From Gemmatimonadales bacterium (GTDB taxonomy: Bacteria; Gemmatimonadota; Gemmatimonadetes; Gemmatimonadales; GWC2-71-9), in assembly GCA_019637315.1 (NCBI GenBank), contig JAHBVU010000005.1, forward strand, positions 62,001 through 126,000: a stretch of DNA of 64,000 nucleotides. Direction: 5' to 3'. The notes beneath the pieces were generated by a model. The model did not search any database. It worked only from the letters and a program-made list of their open reading frames with translations, and was not told the DNA's origin. Of the stretch, positions 25,754 to 33,567 are shown piece after piece (the first letter of the stretch is position 1; the number at the start of each line of letters is the position of its first letter). The translations under genes and the position numbers were made by a program.

Positions 25754-25811
25754 AAAAGCCACGCGCTCGCGTGTCTTTTGGCACCCGGGCGATTTTTGTT
25801 TGCCGGGTGCC
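25754..25811 (+). other. Two tandem hairpins upstream of thrC
   Basis: First: AAAAG-C-CACGCG (25754-25765), 2-nt loop, CGCGTG-T-CTTTT (25768-25779). Second: GGCACCCGG (25780-25788), a 14-nt T-rich loop, CCGGGTGCC (25803-25811). They abut each other and end 37 nt before the thrC start. They could be a terminator/anti-terminator pair or 5' stabilising structures; no leader peptide is seen on this strand. Confidence 0.5.
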
Positions 25812-25848
25812 TCGAGACGACGAGACGTGTGGGGATGGAGAGAGTCCC

Positions 25849-27102
25849 TTGACCGTCGTTTCGCTGGAAGCTGCCACTCAGCCGGTTCCCCTCGTTTGCG
25901 GCCATTGCGGTGTCTCGCATGAGCCGATTGCCCAGGCAGTCTGTCCGGAATGTCTCGGACCCCTCGAGCCCTACTACGATCCGAGTCGGCGTTTGCCGAG
26001 CCGCGGGGAGATCGCGGATCGGGCGCCTTCGCTCTGGCGTTACCGCGAATGGCTCCCGTTTCTGGGCGAGCCGACCTACTCCCTCGATACCGGCTTCACG
26101 CCGCTGGTCGAAGCGCCCCGGCTCGCCGCGCTGCTCGGCGTGGCCCGGGCCTGGGTCAAGAACGACACGGTGGCGCATCCGACCCTGTCGTTCAAAGATC
26201 GGGTCGTTGCCAGCGCCATCAATGCCGCCGCCGGACTCGGCCTCACCACCATCGGTTGCGCTTCGACCGGCAACCTGGCCATCGCGGTGGCTGCGCATGC
26301 GGCCCGCGCCGGGATCCCGGCCTGGGTGCTGGTGCCCGAGACGCTCGAGCCCGCCAAGATCCTCGCCTCGGCAGTGGCCGGCGCTCGGGTCCTCAAGATC
26401 AAGGGCAACTACGATGACGTGAACCGGCTCTGTGCTCAGCTGGCTGATCGCTATGCCTGGGGCATCGTCAACGTCAATCTGCGCCCCTACTACGGTGAGG
26501 GTTCCAAGACGGTTGCCTTCGAGATTGCGGAGCAGCTCGGCTGGCGGCTGCCGACGGCGGTCGTGGCGCCGCTGGCAGGCGGCTCGCTGCTGTCGAAGCT
26601 TTACAAAGGCTTCGGCGAGTTCCGCGCGGCTGGCCTGGTCGACGATCCGGCGCCGCGACTGTATGGCGCCCAGGCGTCAGGCTGCTCGCCCATCGTCAAT
26701 GCGGTCGAGAGCGGCGCCACGACGATCACCCCGGTGATTCCGAATACGATCGCCAAGTCACTCGCGATTGGCGCGCCGGCGGACGGCGCCCGGGCGGCCC
26801 AGTGCATCCGCGACAGCGGCGGCTGGGCTGCGGCCGTGTCCGATGAGGACCTGATCAAGGCGATCCGGATCCTGGCCGAGACCACCGGTGTCTTTACGGA
26901 AACGGCAGGCGGCGTCACCGCCGCCGCGGCGCAGGCGCTTGCTGCAAAAGGGCACTTCAAGGCGGATGACGAGGTCGTCATCTGCGTCACGGCGCACGGG
27001 CTCAAGACGCCCGATGCCGTGTCACCCGACGTCTTCGACATTCCCGTGGTCTCGAGCAAGCTGGGCGAGGTCGCGAAGGTCGTGGACGCGTACCAACACT
27101 AG
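25849..27102 (+). CDS. thrC: Threonine synthase (PLP enzyme, zinc-ribbon type)
   Basis: 417 residues from TTG 25849, preceded by GGAGAGAG; a longer frame from 25771 would read through the upstream hairpins. An N-terminal zinc ribbon carries CGHC and CPEC. The PLP lysine is in HPTLSFKDRVV (about 107-117), with the phosphate-binding CASTGNLAIAVAAHA and GSLLSKLYKGF following. It converts O-phosphohomoserine to threonine. It lies divergent from asd-lysC. Immediately downstream are a sulfur-carrier protein and its activator, so an alternative reaction using a protein thiocarboxylate (compare CysM/CysO) cannot be excluded. No hom or thrB in the window. Confidence 0.88.
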   Translation: MTVVSLEAATQPVPLVCGHCGVSHEPIAQAVCPECLGPLEPYYDPSRRLPSRGEIADRAPSLWRYREWLPFLGEPTYSLDTGFTPLVEAPRLAALLGVARAWVKNDTVAHPTLSFKDRVVASAINAAAGLGLTTIGCASTGNLAIAVAAHAARAGIPAWVLVPETLEPAKILASAVAGARVLKIKGNYDDVNRLCAQLADRYAWGIVNVNLRPYYGEGSKTVAFEIAEQLGWRLPTAVVAPLAGGSLLSKLYKGFGEFRAAGLVDDPAPRLYGAQASGCSPIVNAVESGATTITPVIPNTIAKSLAIGAPADGARAAQCIRDSGGWAAAVSDEDLIKAIRILAETTGVFTETAGGVTAAAAQALAAKGHFKADDEVVICVTAHGLKTPDAVSPDVFDIPVVSSKLGEVAKVVDAYQH

Positions 27103-27118
27103 AGAACGGAGTACTACC

Positions 27119-27394
27119 ATGGCTGTTACCATCACGCTTCCCACCGTTCTCGCGCGTCACGCCGGCGGTCTCAAAGCTCACACGGTTGCCGGCGCCACCC
27201 TGGGCGAGGCGCTCGGTCACGTGACCCGTGATTATCCTGAACTCGGTCGTCGGCTCGAGCAGGCGACCGATCCGGCCAACGCGTTCGTGACGATCTATGT
27301 CAACGACGAAGATGCTCGCTTCCTGAGCGGACTCGACACCCCGGTCAAAGATGGCGACGACATCAGTGTCGTGTCGGCCATCGCGGGGGGCTAA
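27119..27394 (+). CDS. MoaD/ThiS/CysO-like sulfur-carrier protein
   Basis: 91 residues from ATG 27119 (GGAG 8 nt upstream). A beta-grasp fold with the essential C-terminal Gly-Gly (VVSAIAGG), the site that is adenylated and turned into a thiocarboxylate by a MoeB/ThiF-type enzyme. The matching activator is encoded 3 nt downstream. Starting MAVTITLPTVLARHAGG, it resembles the CysO/MoaD group, in which ThiS-like, molybdopterin and cysteine-synthesis roles all occur. Position after thrC rather than after molybdopterin genes favours an amino-acid sulfur role, by inference. Confidence 0.85.
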   Translation: MAVTITLPTVLARHAGGLKAHTVAGATLGEALGHVTRDYPELGRRLEQATDPANAFVTIYVNDEDARFLSGLDTPVKDGDDISVVSAIAGG

Positions 27395-27397
27395 GCC

Positions 27398-28552
27398 ATG
27401 GCATCGGTCGCTCCGCGAGCGGCTGGCACGCTGAGCCAGGACGAACTGGTTCGCTACAGCCGCCATATCATCCTGCCGGAAGTCGGGCTTGCCGGGCAGG
27501 AACAGCTCAAGAAGGCGCGCATCCTCGTCGTTGGCGCCGGTGGGCTCGGGTCGCCGGTGGCGCTCTACCTCGCCGCGGCCGGGGTCGGTCATCTCGGTAT
27601 CGTGGATTTCGATACGGTCGATGCCTCGAACCTGCAGCGCCAGATTCTGCACAGCACGAGCACGGTCGGTCAGTCGAAGCTCGACTCCGCCGAGGCGCGC
27701 CTGCTCAACCTGAATCCGTACACCAAGCTCGAACGCTACGACACCCGACTCTCGGCCGACAACGCCCTCGAGATCATCGAAGGGTATGACGTGGTGGTCG
27801 ACGGAACCGACAATTTCGGTACCCGGTACCTGGTCAACGATGCCTGCGTGCTGACGGGTGTGCCAAACGCCTACGGCAGCATCTTCCGGTTCGAGGGTCA
27901 GGCCTCGGTCTTTGCGACGAAGGATGGCCCGTGCTATCGATGTCTCTTCCGGGTGCCGCCGCCGGCGGGTGCGGTCCCGAACTGCGCCGAAGGTGGCGTG
28001 CTCGGTGTGCTGCCAGGTCTGGTCGGCACGATTCAGGCGACCGAAGCGATCAAGCTCGTGCTCGGCATCGGCCGGCCGCTGATCGGTGAGCTGCTGCTGG
28101 TCGACGCCCTCGACATGCAGTTCCGCCGGCTCAAGGTGCGGAAGGACCCGAACTGCCCGGCCTGCGGTACGCGTGAGATCAAGGAGCTGGTCGATCTCGA
28201 CGTGGCCTGCGAAGCCCCGCCTGCCAAGTCCGGCGTGCGCGACATCTCGGCGGCTGACCTCGACGCCAGGCGGAAGCGGGGCGATAGCTTCTTCCTGCTC
28301 GATGTGCGTGAGCCGCATGAGTGGGCCATCGCTCGGATCGAGGGGGCCGAGCTGATTCCCCTTGGTGAGGTGGGTCGGTCGCTGGAGCAGATTCCGCGCG
28401 ATCGTGAGGTCGTCGTCTATTGTAAGGGCGGAGTGCGGAGCTTGCAGGCTGCCGAGCAGTTGGTGGACGCGGGATACACGCAAGTGACCAACCTGTCGGG
28501 CGGGATCCTCGCTTGGCGGAGCGACGTGGATCCCTCCCTGAGCCGGTACTGA
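27398..28552 (+). CDS. MoeB/MoeZ-type adenylyltransferase-sulfurtransferase
   Basis: 384 residues. The ThiF-type E1 domain (about 1-250) shows GxGxxG in VVGAGGLGSPVALYLAAAG, the DxxxxNxxRQ-like DASNLQRQIL, Asp in DNFGTRYLVND, and zinc ligands in CYRCLF and CPACG. The C-terminal rhodanese domain (about 275-384) has the active-site Cys loop CKGGVR. MoeZ-like fusions both adenylate the C-terminus of a MoaD/CysO-type carrier and transfer sulfur to it. Last gene of the thrC unit. It ends head-to-head with the convergent M20 peptidase gene. Confidence 0.92.
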   Translation: MASVAPRAAGTLSQDELVRYSRHIILPEVGLAGQEQLKKARILVVGAGGLGSPVALYLAAAGVGHLGIVDFDTVDASNLQRQILHSTSTVGQSKLDSAEARLLNLNPYTKLERYDTRLSADNALEIIEGYDVVVDGTDNFGTRYLVNDACVLTGVPNAYGSIFRFEGQASVFATKDGPCYRCLFRVPPPAGAVPNCAEGGVLGVLPGLVGTIQATEAIKLVLGIGRPLIGELLLVDALDMQFRRLKVRKDPNCPACGTREIKELVDLDVACEAPPAKSGVRDISAADLDARRKRGDSFFLLDVREPHEWAIARIEGAELIPLGEVGRSLEQIPRDREVVVYCKGGVRSLQAAEQLVDAGYTQVTNLSGGILAWRSDVDPSLSRY

Positions 28553-28555
28553 TCC

Positions 28556-29929
28556 TCAGTCGGTGGCGGGCTGCGCGGGGCGCGACAGGCGGTTGATCAG
28601 GACCGCCGCGCGCAGCGCCGCCATCCGAAGAGAGGGCAGGTAGATCCCTTCCGATGGCGCATGGGCGCCGAATCCATCGACACCCAGTCCGTCCAGCCCG
28701 GGAATGATGTCGGCGACGAAGCCGATATCGCCCGCGCCGCGGCGTTCTGGCGGAAGAGCCGCGACCGCCGGATACCCCAGGTCCTGACTTGCCTGATCAA
28801 AGATCCGCAAGGCCTCGCGCCCTCCGGGAGTCGGAGGCATGCCCGGATAGCCGTCGACGAATTCGATCGTTGCCGTGGTGCCTGGCAGGTTGTTCGCGAC
28901 GATTGCACGCATGACCGCACGAACGGAATCCTCCTGGCCGCGGGTCAGGGTGCGCAGGTCGCCGTGCGCCACCACCCGTCTCGGCACGATGTTCACCTTG
29001 CCTGAGCTGGTGCCGCTCACGGCGGCCGTATCGTACTCGACCTCGGTTCCGCCGAGGATCACGCCGGGGCTGAAGGTGAGATACGGCTGGTTCCAGAGCT
29101 GTTCCCGGAACGCGTTCAGGATTCGGGCGCTTTCGTAGATGGCGCCGAAGCCCAGCGTTTCGCGGAAGATGGCCGACGAGTGGCCCTGATTGCCGGTGGT
29201 CGTCAGCACCCACATCGAAGCGCCTCGACGGGCGATGGTTGCATTGTGCGCATCGCCGCCCTCGAAGGCCAGGGCAAGGTCGCTTCGGCGGGCGGCGTCC
29301 ATCAGAGACTTGCGGGATACCTCGAGCGGCCGTCCGGCCGATTCCTCGTCGCCCGTGAAGATGAGAATGATCGAGGTGGCATCGAGGGCCCCTGATTGCT
29401 TGAGGGCCTTGAGCGCCAAGATTGCGGCGACGTTGCCGCCTTTCATGTCCACCGCCCCTGCGCCGCTGGCAACGCTGTCGGTGCGCACAAAGCGTTCGGA
29501 TTCATTCTCGAACACGGTGTCGAGGTGCCCGATCAGGAGCAGTCGCTTGCCGCCGGGTCGAAAGCGCGGCCCCTGCCACTCGGCGATGAGATGCCCGGCA
29601 CGGTTGACCTCTGGAGGCAGTTCTTCCCAACGGGTCGTAAAGCCAATCGCATCGAGTTCGCGACGGAAGACGCGTCCGACCTCGCGGACGCCGGCCAAGT
29701 TGAGTGTGCCGCTCGGGATGTTGATCGTTTCCTCGAGCAGGGTCACCGCGCCGTCGAAGTGCGCGTCGACGGCCTGGCGAATCCGCCGCTCTTCCGGTGA
29801 GAGTCCCCTCTGGGCTGCGAGGGGTGCGGCGACCAGCGTCCAGAGGGAAACCAGCCACAGGGCTGCCAGGATGGCGACCGCAGTCGCGACCGAACGAGAT
29901 TGCGGTTGACGGACATTCCTCATAGTCAT
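28556..29929 (-). CDS. Secreted M20-family peptidase (carboxypeptidase G2-like)
   Basis: 457 residues from ATG 29929 (or 29923); the start is uncertain because no clear Shine-Dalgarno is seen. A signal peptide (AILAALWLVSLWTLVAAPLA) leads the M20 core: HLDTVFE, VDMKGGN, FTGDEESAGRP, with the dimerisation domain about 220-340 and a late His in GAHAPSEGIYLPS. Zn-dependent exopeptidases of this type cleave C-terminal Glu or other residues. It is another periplasmic peptidase in this set. Divergent from the hydrolase at 30036. Confidence 0.9.
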   Translation of the reverse strand: MTMRNVRQPQSRSVATAVAILAALWLVSLWTLVAAPLAAQRGLSPEERRIRQAVDAHFDGAVTLLEETINIPSGTLNLAGVREVGRVFRRELDAIGFTTRWEELPPEVNRAGHLIAEWQGPRFRPGGKRLLLIGHLDTVFENESERFVRTDSVASGAGAVDMKGGNVAAILALKALKQSGALDATSIILIFTGDEESAGRPLEVSRKSLMDAARRSDLALAFEGGDAHNATIARRGASMWVLTTTGNQGHSSAIFRETLGFGAIYESARILNAFREQLWNQPYLTFSPGVILGGTEVEYDTAAVSGTSSGKVNIVPRRVVAHGDLRTLTRGQEDSVRAVMRAIVANNLPGTTATIEFVDGYPGMPPTPGGREALRIFDQASQDLGYPAVAALPPERRGAGDIGFVADIIPGLDGLGVDGFGAHAPSEGIYLPSLRMAALRAAVLINRLSRPAQPATD

Positions 29930-29977
29930 CAGGTCGACAGATTGGGGTGAGCTGGGCCGAGAGCAGGCTGCGATCTC

Positions 29978-30001
29978 GCAAGATACCCCTTCAGATCTTG
30001 C
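29978..30001. other. Inverted repeat between divergent genes
   Basis: GCAAGAT (29978-29984), 10 nt, ATCTTGC (29995-30001). It is located in the 106-nt gap between the M20 peptidase and the alpha/beta hydrolase starts. Operator or short hairpin; no regulator gene is adjacent. Confidence 0.4.
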
Positions 30002-30035
30002 TACGCACCGGCGATGGCGCAATCCTTCCTGGCAG

Positions 30036-30884
30036 ATGAATTACCCAATGATCGACCATGGCGGCGCCGGGCAGGTGTTGCATTGGGCTCCGGCCAACGG
30101 ATTTCCGCTGGAGACCTATCGACCGATTCTCGAAGGGCTGACGGCGCAGTACCATTGCGTGACGCTCCCGCCACGCGCGCTCTGGCCATCCGCCGGCGAT
30201 CCGCCCGCAGACAACGGGGACTGGAGCGAGCTGGCGGTGGATCTCGTGGCCGGGATCGAGGAGCGCGGCTGGAGCGATGTCGTTGCCGTGGGTCATTCCT
30301 TTGGCGCGGTGGCCTCGCTGGTTGCTGCAACGATGCAGCGGTCGCTGTTCCGAGCCCTCGTACTGCTCGATCCGGTGATTCTCCCGAGCAGCGGAATGCA
30401 GCAGTATGCGCGTGCCAAGGGGGCCGACTGGCAGCCGGACGGCCATCCGCTCGCTCGGCAGGCAATCAAGCGCCGCAGCCGTTTTTCGTCCCGCGAGGAG
30501 GCGTTCGAGGCGTGGCGTGGCCGACGGCTTTTTGCCGACTGGTCCGACTCGGCGCTGGCGTGGTACACCGACGGCGGGCTGCGCCCCGATGGGTCGGGGG
30601 GCTTTGATCTCGCTTGGTCGCCGGCCTGGGAAGCCTACTACTACCGCTCGTACAAGGTGGACACCTGGCAGAATGTTGCGCGGCTCGATCCGGCCTTGCC
30701 GATCCTGCTGGTCTCCGGAGCGGAGTCAGACGCATTCGGGCCGGAGGCTCGTGCCGAGTTCGAGGCGGCGGTGCCGTGGGCGGAGTCGATCGTTCTGGAG
30801 GGATCAGGCCACCTGTTTCCGCAGGCGCGACCGGAGGCTACGCTTGCTGTGCTGAGGGATTGGTTGTCGCGAACCGTGAGGTGA
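30036..30884 (+). CDS. Alpha/beta hydrolase
   Basis: 282 residues, no signal peptide. The nucleophile elbow is GHSFGA (Ser about residue 89), an Asp in a strand LLVSGAESDAF near 235 and His in EGSGHLFPQ near 264. The N-terminus reads VLHWAPANGFPLETYRPIL, typical for small esterase or lactonase-like hydrolases. The cap region (about 125-215) is rich in Arg and aromatic residues. Substrate unknown. Its stop is 2 nt before the next gene, so the two are probably co-transcribed. Confidence 0.87.
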   Translation: MNYPMIDHGGAGQVLHWAPANGFPLETYRPILEGLTAQYHCVTLPPRALWPSAGDPPADNGDWSELAVDLVAGIEERGWSDVVAVGHSFGAVASLVAATMQRSLFRALVLLDPVILPSSGMQQYARAKGADWQPDGHPLARQAIKRRSRFSSREEAFEAWRGRRLFADWSDSALAWYTDGGLRPDGSGGFDLAWSPAWEAYYYRSYKVDTWQNVARLDPALPILLVSGAESDAFGPEARAEFEAAVPWAESIVLEGSGHLFPQARPEATLAVLRDWLSRTVR

Positions 30885-30886
30885 GA

Positions 30887-31912
30887 ATGCGGAACCTGAC
30901 TGTGCTGGTGCTCGGGCTCGGTGTGCCGGCTTTCCTGGCCGGGCAGGGTGGCCCGCGGCTCGAGGTGCAATCGTCGGGCACCACGGCCCGCTTGCAGGCG
31001 GTGTCGGTGGTCAACGATCGTGTTGTCTGGGCCAGCGGGGTTCGCGGTACCGTGGTTCGGACGACGGACGGCGGTGCTACCTGGGCGGTGCGGGCCGTGC
31101 CAGGCGCGGATTCGCTCGAGTTTCGGGACATCCATGCCTTCGATGCGGACCATGCCGTGGTGCTTGCCGCCGGCCCTGGCGACCGCTCCCGGGTGTACCG
31201 GACGGACAACGGCGGGGCCAGTTGGCTGCTGACCTACACTAACCGGATCCCGGAAGCATTCTTCGACTGCTTCGATTTTCACGGGCAGATCGGGATCGCG
31301 TTCAGCGATGCGGTCGGCGACACCTTCCCCTTGATTCGAACAGCGGACGGTGGGCGGACCTGGGCGGCCTATACTCCGCCGGGCGGCATGATCCGTCCCC
31401 TCGCCGGAGAAGGTGCGTTCGCAGCGAGCGGGACCTGCCTGGTGATGCGTTCGGACTTGAGCGCCTGGGTCGGCACTGCGGTTGGCGGGCGGGTGCTGCG
31501 ATTCGGAGTCGACCAATCCCGTGCGGTCGGGACTCCGATCTTCAATGCGGCGCCAGCCTCTGGCATTGCCACTCTGGCATTCGCTGGCGACCTGCTCGGT
31601 ATGGCCGCGGGTGGGGACCTCGGTGCGCCGGATGCCTATCTCGACAACGTGGTGGTGACGATCGACGGCGGTCGTAGCTGGGCGCTGGCGGGTCGGCCGG
31701 CGTTTCCTGGTGCGGTGTACGGGTTAGCTTACGTGCCACTCCATCCGAAAACCGTCGTTGCGGTGGGTCCGAAGGGGGCGGCCTGGACCGAGGATCACGG
31801 CGAGACCTGGCTCCTCCTCGACGGAGGTAACTATTGGGGAATCGGGTTCTCCCCGACGGGTATTGGTTGGCTGACCGGACCGTCGGGGCGCATCGTCAAG
31901 ATCGTCTTCTGA
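30887..31912 (+). CDS. BNR/YCF48-like beta-propeller protein
   Basis: 341 residues from ATG 30887; an in-frame GTG at 30881 overlapping the previous stop is an alternative. A signal-like N-terminus precedes repeated Asp-box motifs: RTTDGGATW, RTDNGGASW, RTADGGRTW, TIDGGRSW and TEDHGETW, giving about five blades or more of a sialidase/YCF48-type propeller. No sialidase catalytic residues are recognised. Probably a periplasmic binding or assembly protein; the photosystem assembly role of YCF48 does not apply here. Confidence 0.83.
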   Translation: MRNLTVLVLGLGVPAFLAGQGGPRLEVQSSGTTARLQAVSVVNDRVVWASGVRGTVVRTTDGGATWAVRAVPGADSLEFRDIHAFDADHAVVLAAGPGDRSRVYRTDNGGASWLLTYTNRIPEAFFDCFDFHGQIGIAFSDAVGDTFPLIRTADGGRTWAAYTPPGGMIRPLAGEGAFAASGTCLVMRSDLSAWVGTAVGGRVLRFGVDQSRAVGTPIFNAAPASGIATLAFAGDLLGMAAGGDLGAPDAYLDNVVVTIDGGRSWALAGRPAFPGAVYGLAYVPLHPKTVVAVGPKGAAWTEDHGETWLLLDGGNYWGIGFSPTGIGWLTGPSGRIVKIVF

Positions 31913-31913
31913 G

Positions 31914-32687
31914 CTAGCGCTTGAACGCCGCGGCAATCGCGGCGCGAGCCGGCTCCGTCAGCACGAGGCCGCCGCTCATCGCTGCGCGCTTGGCGAGCAG
32001 CTCATCCCAACCTTCAGTGCCTTCCCAGAACACGGCCTTGATCCCCGCCATGGCCAGCGGGTTGCACGATGCCAGCCACGCGGCTCGTTTGGCGAGGGCG
32101 GCGTCCATCTCCGCCACGGAGGGGTGGACTTCGGCGTAGAGCGAGTGCTGCGCACCCCATTCGGCGGAGCGCCAGTCGGCGTCGACGCTCATCGCGGCGT
32201 AGGCGCCCAGCCCGATTTTCTTCTCGATGACCGGCCCCACCACGAACGGTCCGATCCCGACGGCGAGCTCGCTCAGCTTGAGTGCGGCGCCCGATGTGGC
32301 AATCGACCAGTCGGCTGCCGCGATCACGCCGATGCCGCCACCGGTCGCCTTGCCGTGGACGCGCGCCAGCACGAACTTGGGCGCGCGGATCATGGCCAGG
32401 ATCACTCCCGCAAAACCCGAGAAGAATCGCTGACCGGCTGCGGCATCATTGACGGCGCGGAGCTCGTCGAACGATGCGCCGGCGCAGAATGGCCCGGTGC
32501 CCTCGCTTCGCAGGACGATGACGCGGGCGGCGGGGTCGTTGCCGGCCTCCCGGATGGTGTCGGCAAGCTTGCCGAGCAGGGCGCCAGGAAGGGAGTTGCT
32601 CTTGGGGTGACCAAAGGTGATCGTGGCGATGCCGTCAGCCAGGGTGCTGGAGACGTTGCCGTCGTGAATCGGATCGGATGACACCAA
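31914..32687 (-). CDS. Enoyl-CoA hydratase/isomerase family protein
   Basis: 257 residues, crotonase fold. Oxyanion-hole region GPFCAGASFDELR (about 65-77), second site GKATGGGIGVIAAADW (about 112-127), and a C-terminal trimerisation helix from about 200. It hydrates or isomerises acyl-CoA thioesters; the exact reaction is not determined. It follows the GntR regulator by 19 nt and lies beside the catabolic operon on the opposite strand, so it may act on CoA products of that pathway. Confidence 0.85.
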   Translation of the reverse strand: MVSSDPIHDGNVSSTLADGIATITFGHPKSNSLPGALLGKLADTIREAGNDPAARVIVLRSEGTGPFCAGASFDELRAVNDAAAGQRFFSGFAGVILAMIRAPKFVLARVHGKATGGGIGVIAAADWSIATSGAALKLSELAVGIGPFVVGPVIEKKIGLGAYAAMSVDADWRSAEWGAQHSLYAEVHPSVAEMDAALAKRAAWLASCNPLAMAGIKAVFWEGTEGWDELLAKRAAMSGGLVLTEPARAAIAAAFKR

Positions 32688-32706
32688 ACCTCCCCATCAA
32701 AGTTGT

Positions 32707-33414
32707 TCAGTGCGCGTGGTTCGAGCCTCCGTTTCCGGCTCGCTCGAGCGCCGTCAGGACCTGTTCTTCCGACGCGACAAGGTGCGCGCCAAGCAAATCT
32801 CGACAGCCGTCCTGTTCGCCGCGCAGCAGCAGACCATACATGGCTCGATGGTCGTCCACCAGGCCGCCCAGGGTCGGCTCGGTCCGTGCGTCGAGCAGCG
32901 CCAGGCCGAGCCGCAGCTCGTCGAGGCTCGCCGTGAACGCCTGCTGGATCCGCTCGCTGCCGTGGAGACGGACCACAGCCTGGTGAAAGGCCAGGTCCGC
33001 CTCGATGATCGCCGCCGGGTCGTCGAAAGTCGCTGCCTGGGTCAGCTGCTCGATCGCGGCCCCGATTTCGTGGAACCCCTCCGCCGGCCGTCCTGTGCTG
33101 GCCTCGATGGCCGAGAGCTCGAACAGGCGGCGCATCCGGTAGAGATCTCTGACGCTGTCGGCCGAGAGCGTTGACACGGTGGCGCTGCGATGCCGCTGCA
33201 ACTGGACCAGCCCGCGCGCCGCCAGGATCTTGATCGCTTCGCGCAGCGTGTTTCGGGACACCTCGAGCGCCGCCGCGAGTTCGATTTCCGGGAGGCGGGT
33301 GCCGGGAGCAAGCTCGCCCCGGAGAATCCGGGATGCAAGCGTATGGGCTGCGATATCGGCCCGGTTGGCCTCGCCCAGTGAGCCGTTGGGTTGCCAGTCA
33401 GCTGGAGATGTCAT
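32707..33414 (-). CDS. GntR-family (FCD/FadR subfamily) transcriptional regulator
   Basis: 235 residues if started at ATG 33414; ATG 33468 would add 18 residues. N-terminal winged helix (about 20-75) with LPEIELAAALEVSRNTLREA, and an FCD ligand domain (about 100-225) whose metal-binding His residues appear in DLAFHQAVVRLHGS and DDHRAMYGLLLRG. FCD regulators bind small organic acids, often intermediates of the pathway they control. It is divergent from the ten-gene catabolic operon, and two palindromes lie between them. Confidence 0.9.
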   Translation of the reverse strand: MTSPADWQPNGSLGEANRADIAAHTLASRILRGELAPGTRLPEIELAAALEVSRNTLREAIKILAARGLVQLQRHRSATVSTLSADSVRDLYRMRRLFELSAIEASTGRPAEGFHEIGAAIEQLTQAATFDDPAAIIEADLAFHQAVVRLHGSERIQQAFTASLDELRLGLALLDARTEPTLGGLVDDHRAMYGLLLRGEQDGCRDLLGAHLVASEEQVLTALERAGNGGSNHAH

Positions 33415-33470
33415 CGCGCCTCGCGAGGTTGCTTGCCTCCGAGGCGCCCCGGGCAAGTGAGTTGCCATTT

Positions 33471-33482
33471 GATTGAACAATC
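33471..33482. promoter_or_regulatory. Operator-like palindrome B (GntR side)
   Basis: GATTGAACAATC is a perfect 12-nt palindrome, just upstream of the GntR coding region. It shares TTGAACAAT with site A on the other strand, as expected for two sites bound by one dimeric regulator. Confidence 0.6.
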
Positions 33483-33513
33483 TCCCTTCAATAAACAACC
33501 CGCGGTCAATGGC

Positions 33514-33541
33514 TTGCATGAAGTCCCTGTGAATATATCTT
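33514..33541 (+). promoter_or_regulatory. Possible promoter of the catabolic operon
   Basis: TTGCAT (33514-33519), 16 nt, TATCTT (33536-33541) in an unusually AT-rich stretch. Match to the sigma-70 consensus is only moderate. Site A begins 2 nt downstream, where it would overlap the transcription start. Confidence 0.4.
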
Positions 33542-33542
33542 A

Positions 33543-33555
33543 ATTGTTCAACAAT
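33543..33555. promoter_or_regulatory. Operator-like palindrome A (HpaB side)
   Basis: ATTGTTCAACAAT is a 13-nt perfect inverted repeat around a central C, 13 nt before the monooxygenase start codon. GntR/FCD operators are commonly short TTGT-n-ACAA palindromes, which this fits. A bound repressor would overlap the +1 region. Confidence 0.65.
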
Positions 33556-33567
33556 CAAGGTGCTAGA

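Noticed and set aside
33544-33567. Upstream TTG start for the HpaB-type gene
   Set aside because: Lies inside the operator palindrome and lacks a ribosome binding site; ATG 33568 has one and matches family length.
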